Part shown: positions 58,061-64,000 of the stretch, piece by piece | Layout: each line of letters opens with the position of its first letter | How positions within the stretch are numbered: the first letter of the stretch is position 1 | From: Phlyctochytrium arcticum | Taxonomy: Eukaryota; Chytridiomycota; Chytridiomycetes; Chytridiales; Chytridiaceae | Length of the DNA: 64,000 nucleotides | Direction: 5' to 3' | NCBI GenBank assembly: GCA_025602905.1 | Contig: JAHLKI010000002.1 | Coordinates: 496,001-560,000, forward strand | Notes under the pieces: generated by a model | What the model was told of the DNA's origin: nothing | Databases searched by the model: none | The model's input: the letters and a program-made list of their open reading frames with translations, nothing else | Translations under genes and position numbers: made by a program

Positions 58061-59382
58061 ATGTTTGGACGGTCAAAACGAACGCCGGAAGGGTCGTCGG
58101 CGCAGAGCTCGTCGCTCCAGGAAATGTACGTTATATGTCTCTTTTCCTTCATGAAAGTAGCCCAAGCTGATAGTTTTTTGAATGGCTATAGGCGACGGAA
58201 ACAGGTTACTACTTTACACACGCATCACCTGGCGATCCGGGAACTCGATCCCGACTCGACTTATGAAGTTACCACCACAGTTGAAGGCAACCTGACTCTC
58301 CAATTAACCATCACCCTTCCTCCCTCATTTCCTGAATCTCCACCCACCATCCATGTATCTCCGCTAGTACAGCACGCATGGGTGGATCGTTCTGGATTCG
58401 TGGTGGGACATGAGCGGCTGGCGCGGTGGGATGGCGGACGCGGAGTAGTATTGGGGAAACTGGTCAAGGAGATTGTGCAAGAGTTTACATTGCGGCCACC
58501 ATCACGAAGTCTGGCGCAGGGTCCCCTATCTGGCTCATCAGGCTCATCGTCACCACAGCACTATCAGCTTCGGTATCAAACACCTCCGCCAGTCACATCC
58601 AATAACCACCAGCAATACCAACAACCGCAATTCGCACCTCCTCAATATACCTCTTCCCCACTTTCCGCGTCATCATCCAACCCCCCTTCGTCCTCTTCCC
58701 ACTTCCCTCCACCAGCAGCGTCGTCATCATCTTCGTCAATAGCCGCCGACTTTCCCGAATTGGACACGCTCCCCCTTGAAGCCATTGAAGACATGGCAAG
58801 GAACTCGATAGCACTTGACTCGTATTTCGAAGAATTGGAACACGTCCGGAATATGCGGGCAGTGCACGCGGATCTAGTTCGCAATAATGAACAGCTAGCG
58901 CGTACGTTTAGGTTTATACACGCGCAATCAAATCATTCACTCACATTTGTCTTCACTTTTCAGGACGTACATTAGCGCGAGAATCAGAGTTGAATACTTT
59001 ACAGAGTACTCTTGCCGATCAGCTTGCACTCTATCGAACTCAACATCAAAAGTTCTTGGAAACTGCACATCTTCGTGAAGATGCAGTAACGGTACGCGCC
59101 CTCTTACTCCATGTTGCCATTAAAAGCTTCTTTTTTTCTTACGTTTTCCGTTGTTCAAAATAGCGATTTAATCCCGACTACATTACTTCGACACTGCGGG
59201 CACTTATCTCCCGCACGGATGCCGAGTGCGATGCATTAGCCGCCTCCCTGGTTCGCGGCGATGGGAGCTCGGTAGAAGAATTCAGTCGTCAATATCGGGA
59301 GCTGCGCAAAACGTACCATCTGCGAGCGGCCAAGCTGGAGCGATGGGAGCGCTATGGGGCTGCAGATCTTGGCGTTTCATAA
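58061..59382 (+). CDS. VPS37: ESCRT-I subunit VPS37
   Basis: Four exons (58061-58125, 58192-58901, 58964-59091, 59164-59382) join in phase to 373 aa. The N-terminal third resembles a UEV fold (TTTVEGNLTLQLTITLPPSF, PESPPTIHVSPLVQHAWVD), as in VPS37A. A Ser/Pro/Gln-rich linker (58500-58740) is followed by the Mod(r) domain: LPLEAIEDMARNS, YFEELEHVRNMRAVHADLVR, NEQLARRTLARESELNTL, and a tail with SSVEEFSRQYRELRKTYHLR. ESCRT-I sorts ubiquitinated cargo into multivesicular endosomes; VPS37 pairs with TSG101/VPS23 through Mod(r). The start ATG gives MFGRSKRTPEG and an in-phase 66-nt first intron. Confidence 0.9.
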
Positions 59383-59463
59383 AAACACTGTGACCGTGTA
59401 TGTTGGTTATGTGCTCAACATCTTACTTAAATACACATGATAAATTACAATGGATACATGCTG

Positions 59464-62034
59464 CTAAGTACCCCCCATCCAATTCTCCTCTTCTTCTTCA
59501 TCACTAGATGCTAGATTAATGGCAGGTATTTCCATGTCATCATCGTCGTCATCTTCAACACTATTGATCAGCGCTTCTGCTGGAGGTTTCACCGAAATGC
59601 CTGGAGTATCATTCACACTGGGGTTCACCTCTGCTGGTACTGGGAGGTGTGATGATGGTGGCTTGGCATCACTAGATGCTGGGTCAACGGCAGGGAAGTC
59701 CATCAGAAAATCCTCGCTGTTCTCTTCAGGAAAGTCGATCATCTCTTCTGCTGGACGTTTCACTGAAGCGCGTTGCACATTCTCCACAACAGGTTGCGCC
59801 TCTGCTACTGGAAGAGTTAGTTTTGGGGACGGTGGGAGGGGAGATGCTGGTGGCTTGGCGGGAGAAGGAGGGACGTCCATAGGTGAGGTCTGCGACAAAG
59901 GGTTGACTGCATCATTCGGTGCGGGGGAATCATTCCAAGCACTAAAGAGGGGAGCAGACGTTGCTGTTGAAGTAGCCGGATCGATAGAAAGAGGGGTGTA
60001 GTCAAAGCGAGGTAAGCGCGGATGTATAATCAAATCAGTCACGATGAGCGCCTTGGTGCAAAGTTTTTGGATTTGAAGATCGGAGTGGTGCAGAAACCCT
60101 TCAAATAGCCGAATGGCCAGTACTACCACATCCGCTACGCGGTTAATGCCACATTGGGCTTCAACAGAGGCGAGCAGACATTCTAGCGCGGCGTACTGAT
60201 ATGAATGGATCGGGCTCGCAAAGGTGGGACCTTTCCGAAGTGCACTCAGGGGAGAAATGGTTGGCGGTAATGCAGGTATGACAAAAGTGTCCAGCAGATT
60301 ACGCAAAAGCGCTTGAACCAGGCGGAGGTGAATGGAGGTAGGGGTGGGCGTTGCGGAAGTGTACAAAAGAATGGTGTTTGTCAAATCCAGGGCAGCCAAA
60401 CGGGTATCCCAGACAACCGCACTGTTATCAAGGTCGTTTTCACTATTACGGGTGGTCCCATCGTTCGTATCCAGCTTCCGCTTTTTGGTAGACCAACCAC
60501 TTTGTCCGGTCGGTGGTCGTGGCATGCTACTACTTGATCTGCTGTGAATTGCCATGTCTCTGCACACAAAATCAATCAGCTTGTCGTTTCCCAAAGTCAT
60601 TAGTGTCTCGCCGCCCAGAATACGGACACTCTTGGCCAGCAGTGCATACGCCGACAAGCGTAGCTCAGCTTGTTCCGCTGACAGCTCAAAAGCCTTGAGG
60701 CAAATTTTCCACAAAAATCCAAGATCCGTGACCAAGCCCTGGCGGTTCAACAAAGCCATGAGTATGTTGTTTGCGTCAAGACAAAGTAAATGGGCCGCGC
60801 GGGCGAGTGCCGAGTTGCCGTTGTCGTTGGGACCAAAGTCGGAGCTGTCGAGATACATGACGCTTGATGCACCAGAGTAAATGGACCTAATCAATTTCAG
60901 AATGGGGGCAGAGCTGAACCCGTAGGTCGTCGTATCAATCATTTCCCTCAGCATGTGAACCAGTGATGAAATGTAGGAAAGACGGGTGGGCAAAACGTCG
61001 GCATATGACGCGGAAGGGAGCGAAGGGAGAACGATGGGAGGTATAGTCGCTGCAGCTGGTGCCGCAATAGCACCTCGTTCGTCAGGCACCCCTTTGTCCA
61101 CAGATGACACGGGTTGAAAAACAGCATTGATGACTTCTTGTAGCGTTGCACATACGCGTCCCACCACAATGGCCTCGTTCGCCATACCGCCCAACGACTT
61201 TCCTGAGGATGAATTTGCACTATCTGCCTTCTCACGGTTGACACGAGCCATGTTGAGCAACACACGACTGGCAGCCTTGGGTATAGCAGGATCGGCATTC
61301 ACGCGAAGTGCCAATTGCAGACAGACCATTTCCACTCGATCAGAGTGAGACTTTATAGCGCCCGGAAAAGCCCGTAGCAGGAGCTGAAAGTCTGCGAGGA
61401 CACTGAGAATGCTCTCTGTATCATCTGAAGGTGCATTTCCCAGAAAGTCGAGAACGGTGGTAATGGTCTTGGCGAGGGACGCTTGAGTCAGATCGCGTTG
61501 AAGTGCCGGGTACGCCTTGGAGAGAGTCAAAATACGGACCAGAGCACCAATCAAATCCTGTGCAAAAGCATGATGGGCCCCATCTCCCCCTGACTGACCA
61601 CCGTTCCGCAATGCTAAAAGCAGCAAATTACACCATCCCTTGACGTCCTTTTGCGCGGCTGCATACGCCTGCTCGACGGTAACCCGCACAAAACAAGCTG
61701 CTGCCCAGTTGTAGTGCTGCTTGGCGCGCATCTGTTCGAAATCAATCGATTCTCGTTGTTTGCTGGTGAAAGAGCTCAGGAGGGCAGATATGCGGACCGA
61801 CCATTGATGTAAAACTGTTGTCGCACGGGAAACACGGTGCTTTTCAACGTGAGAGAGGTTGGCATCGCCTTGAAGTTGGGCTGATTCCACAATATCATAC
61901 ACCCGAGCAACCCCTCGGTTCTGGAGCAATAGCGAGAGTGCTGATGGGAGGTGAATGGCAACATCGTTGGCATTCGACGGCTGGACGGCGGGACTGGAGA
62001 GGACCAGCCCAAACAGCGTCAGCGGGTCGTTCAT
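59464..62034 (-). CDS. RIX1/PELP1-like pre-rRNA processing protein
   Basis: A single uninterrupted 856-aa frame. It is mostly helical: HYNWAAACFVRVTVEQAY, GWCNLLLLALRNG, ILSVLADFQLLLRAFPGAI. A middle block, ASRVLLNMARVNREK followed by VGRVCATLQEVINAVFQPV, matches the PELP1/Rix1 layout of a Leu-rich cell then a second helical pair. A Pro/Ser/Glu tail with two related blocks ends EDDDDDDMEI ... DEEEEENWMGGT, like the acidic C-termini of PELP1. KKRKLDT near 60480 is a possible nuclear signal. The Rix1 complex joins pre-60S particles in the nucleus and recruits Midasin. The family is poorly conserved in sequence, so the assignment rests on order and composition. It has no introns, unusual for a host gene of this size here. 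Confidence 0.62.
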   Translation of the reverse strand: MNDPLTLFGLVLSSPAVQPSNANDVAIHLPSALSLLLQNRGVARVYDIVESAQLQGDANLSHVEKHRVSRATTVLHQWSVRISALLSSFTSKQRESIDFEQMRAKQHYNWAAACFVRVTVEQAYAAAQKDVKGWCNLLLLALRNGGQSGGDGAHHAFAQDLIGALVRILTLSKAYPALQRDLTQASLAKTITTVLDFLGNAPSDDTESILSVLADFQLLLRAFPGAIKSHSDRVEMVCLQLALRVNADPAIPKAASRVLLNMARVNREKADSANSSSGKSLGGMANEAIVVGRVCATLQEVINAVFQPVSSVDKGVPDERGAIAAPAAATIPPIVLPSLPSASYADVLPTRLSYISSLVHMLREMIDTTTYGFSSAPILKLIRSIYSGASSVMYLDSSDFGPNDNGNSALARAAHLLCLDANNILMALLNRQGLVTDLGFLWKICLKAFELSAEQAELRLSAYALLAKSVRILGGETLMTLGNDKLIDFVCRDMAIHSRSSSSMPRPPTGQSGWSTKKRKLDTNDGTTRNSENDLDNSAVVWDTRLAALDLTNTILLYTSATPTPTSIHLRLVQALLRNLLDTFVIPALPPTISPLSALRKGPTFASPIHSYQYAALECLLASVEAQCGINRVADVVVLAIRLFEGFLHHSDLQIQKLCTKALIVTDLIIHPRLPRFDYTPLSIDPATSTATSAPLFSAWNDSPAPNDAVNPLSQTSPMDVPPSPAKPPASPLPPSPKLTLPVAEAQPVVENVQRASVKRPAEEMIDFPEENSEDFLMDFPAVDPASSDAKPPSSHLPVPAEVNPSVNDTPGISVKPPAEALINSVEDDDDDDMEIPAINLASSDEEEEENWMGGT

Positions 62035-62196
62035 GTTCGAAGATTTCCTTTAGCAGAACTGTTCCTCCCTTCTGATCTTCTCTCGGCGACGGCTTTCCCT
62101 TCAATGTCTTGATAGATCTTCCTATATAGTCGTCGTTGTTCAAATTTCTGGCGACCTCCATGTTTTTTGGGCTTTCCAAGACAGATCCAAAAATAA

Positions 62197-62208
62197 TGAC
62201 TGTGCCAC
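62197..62208 (+). promoter_or_regulatory. TGACTGTGCCAC motif in the RIX1/TOM6-like divergent promoter
   Basis: An exact 12-mer, 163 bp before the RIX1-like start and about 110 bp before the small membrane-protein start. Confidence 0.45.
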
Positions 62209-62316
62209 TGACCCTTCATTAGAGCTTTCTGGGATGAAGCTTTTGGAAATGACAGTCGTTTTTGCCTTTGAACTTTTCCGACTCCATCCACCACCGAAAA
62301 AAAACCCACAAAAACA

Positions 62317-62525
62317 ATGCCTGAAAAGACCGTCGCCGCCGAGCCATTGTGGAGGGAACTCTTCAACCCAGGAAACGCAAAGATTGCCTTCCACGCCACC
62401 ATGTAAGAAACTAAAGTCTGGCGCCGATCCGAGCCTGATTATTGATTTGTGTTTTGTCTCATATTTACAGCTTTGCTGGAGCCCTGTGGGTCTTTACTCA
62501 AGCCGGTGATTTGCTGCAAATTTAA
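62317..62525 (+). CDS. 46-aa single-pass membrane protein, TOM6-like
   Basis: Two exons (62317-62402, 62471-62525) join in phase to 46 aa: a short charged start (MPEKTVAAEPLWRELF), then NPGNAKIAFHATIFAGALWV followed by FTQAGDLLQI, forming one membrane helix near the C-terminus. An NPxN motif before a helix ending in GDLL recalls TOM6, a small subunit that stabilises the mitochondrial outer-membrane import channel. At this length no assignment can be firm; another small tail-anchored protein is possible. Support for it being real is the clean GTAAGA...TTTACAG intron, the AAAACAATG start context and its own half of a divergent promoter. Confidence 0.5.
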
Positions 62526-62657
62526 AGATGGAGAATCAAGCGACTGCTATTACTACTACGCCCGGATCCCCCCTACCTATTGCTATCTATTCATCCTGAA
62601 CTGTCACATATGTACACACTTTCATTCCTCCAACATGATGTCCCCCTCAAATTATAT

Positions 62658-64000
62658 TTACAAATCGGGTGCGGAAGCATCAAAGCCTGAACTATGGCCC
62701 AAAAGTCCCAAAACTGCTCCCATGTCCGGTTCGGTATCCTCTGAAGCCATTGATGCGTTCCTTTGCAGGGTAGTGGGGCCTTTTTGAGATCTGTTTTGCG
62801 TTCCCAGTAGTGGATTGGGTGGGGAATGGCCAGACAGAGCTGGGGTCCTTGCTTTTGCGAGTTTGGATGGGGGATAGGCGGAAGAACTTGGCCGCTTTTT
62901 GCTAGGAAGATATGCAAAGTTGGACAAGGGTTTGGTGTTGCGGGTAGGGGGTGGACTGGGTGGTGGACTAGAGGCGCTCGTATCTCGTGTGCTCCGGGAT
63001 GGAGTGGGAGCCCAAGAGCAAAGCACGTCATCGCCCTCTTGCTCCTCATCTTCATCGTCTTCGTTGTCATCTTCGTCCTCATCTTCCTCGTCGTCGCCCG
63101 CGTCACGTTGTGCTCTGGCAGATCGCCCCGATTTCTGTCCACTACGGTGCGAATGCGGTCGAGAGTCCGGCTCATCAAAAACATCGTCGTCCACCAAGTT
63201 ACTGTTCTGATCCATCAAATCCTGCAGGCCTAATTTCGTCAGGATCGAATTCATCTGTCGACGGAAAGTCCGATCTGGATCTTCGGCAAAACCTTCATGC
63301 AAAGCACTGGCGACCCCGCCGTGATCCATACCGCTCATGGACGCACTTTGTAGTGAGGCTTCCATTAACGTCACAGCAACAACAGCATCGCGCGCTGTAA
63401 CTTCGCGTTGGTTTAAGAGGCGTGCGTGGGCTTGGGCAAGACGGATCAGCGATTCCAGTAAACGAATGGTTGTTCGTGCTGCATTCCGCGAATCAGATCG
63501 TCGTTGGGCTTGATAGTACCGGGTCAGCACTTGTGTCGACTCATCTGTGAGCGTCGGGGCCGGTCTCCGTTTTACGTATGCAATGTATGCCTGAATCTTT
63601 TCGAGGGGCCATATCGTATCGTGGGAATCTTCTTCGTCGTTGCTACCATCGCGTGCACGCTGCGATTGGGAGCGTGCGGCAGATGAGGGCACACCGGATG
63701 CGGGGACACTTTGCTCCATGGCGTTCTTGGCTTCCATTTCGAGAATAAAGCTAGACACTGATCTATAGGTGACCATTCCTGATGAGACTAGAGAGGCGGT
63801 CGAACTAAGTCAATGACATGACATACCGATCCCATTCTTCATTTTTACGGTCCAGCAGAATGAGCACAAGATCAAATCGACTAAGTAATGGACTGGCTAG
63901 CGCAATATTCACCTCCAAGTCTCGCTGAGGGTCGTATTTGCCTTTGGGATTTGTGGCCGCCAGGATGGAGCACCGTGTATTGAGTTTACACACCAAACCC
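62658..64000 (-). CDS. MCM9: MCM9-like helicase, C-terminal part (5' end beyond window)
   Basis: The upstream exon (64000-63827, open at the edge) reads [20 protein letters not shown], then [20 protein letters not shown], an MCM AAA core with the arginine finger SRFD. A 64-nt intron leads to exon 63762-62658. This begins [13 protein letters not shown] and holds [54 protein letters not shown] and [20 protein letters not shown], the winged-helix-side region specific to MCM8/MCM9. The combination VCKLNTR...NPKGxYDP and [20 protein letters not shown] points to MCM9. A long Glu/Asp and Pro/Ser-rich tail follows. MCM9 works with MCM8 in homologous recombination and interstrand crosslink repair. Confidence 0.9.

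Noticed and set aside
1..64000. CRISPR arrays, rRNA genes, bacterial operons
   Set aside because: No regularly spaced repeats or rRNA sequence seen; spliced genes show the DNA is eukaryotic.

Overview
This is about 64 kb of fungal nuclear DNA: protein genes with short GT-AG introns (mostly 40-100 nt), a velvet regulator, a CAAX-tailed G-protein gamma subunit, a Cys3/Met-type bZIP factor and an i-AAA protease. MCM9 and RAD51D homologues are present. Both are generally missing from ascomycete and basidiomycete yeasts and moulds, so an early-diverging, possibly zoosporic, fungus is the best inference. No species can be named from the sequence.

Layout. 1-11.3 kb is gene-dense: a partial GATA-like-finger protein divergent from velvet, G gamma, bZIP, mitochondrial ferredoxin-NADP reductase and YAE1. 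11.4-38 kb is accessory DNA: a 1,457-bp non-autonomous hAT element with a perfect 8-bp target duplication, a decayed P-element-like transposase, a 2.6-kb hAT element with TIRs and 8-bp duplications, twin GC hairpins, a displaced copy of the YAE1 start region, a tRNA-Arg(UCU), a long intronless GIY-YIG gene of unknown role, a multi-exon DDE-type transposase-like gene with a Pro/Ser repeat and a zinc-cluster-like tail, a Mutator-like pseudogene and a Ty3-type integrase fragment. 38-64 kb is again housekeeping: YME1, COG6, a GFA-fold enzyme, RAD51D, condensin CAP-G, PIG-Y, a phosphopantetheinyl transferase, YIP1, VPS37, a RIX1/PELP1-like protein, a tiny TOM6-like membrane protein and MCM9 (partial).

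The host genes are independent functions rather than an operon: Golgi/ER traffic (COG6, YIP1, VPS37), mitochondrial upkeep (YME1, ferredoxin reductase, perhaps TOM6), genome maintenance (RAD51D, MCM9, CAP-G), GPI-anchor synthesis and ribosome assembly. Many lie head-to-head over short shared promoters, and a 12-mer, TGACTGTGCCAC, occurs four times (plus one 11/12 copy) in non-coding DNA of the 44-62 kb part.

Exons were joined by reading splice sites and family motifs by eye. Exon-level coordinates were checked for phase for velvet, G gamma, bZIP, ferredoxin reductase, YAE1, YME1, PIG-Y, PPTase, YIP1, VPS37 and the TOM6-like gene. COG6, CAP-G, RAD51D and the transposases are given as spans.
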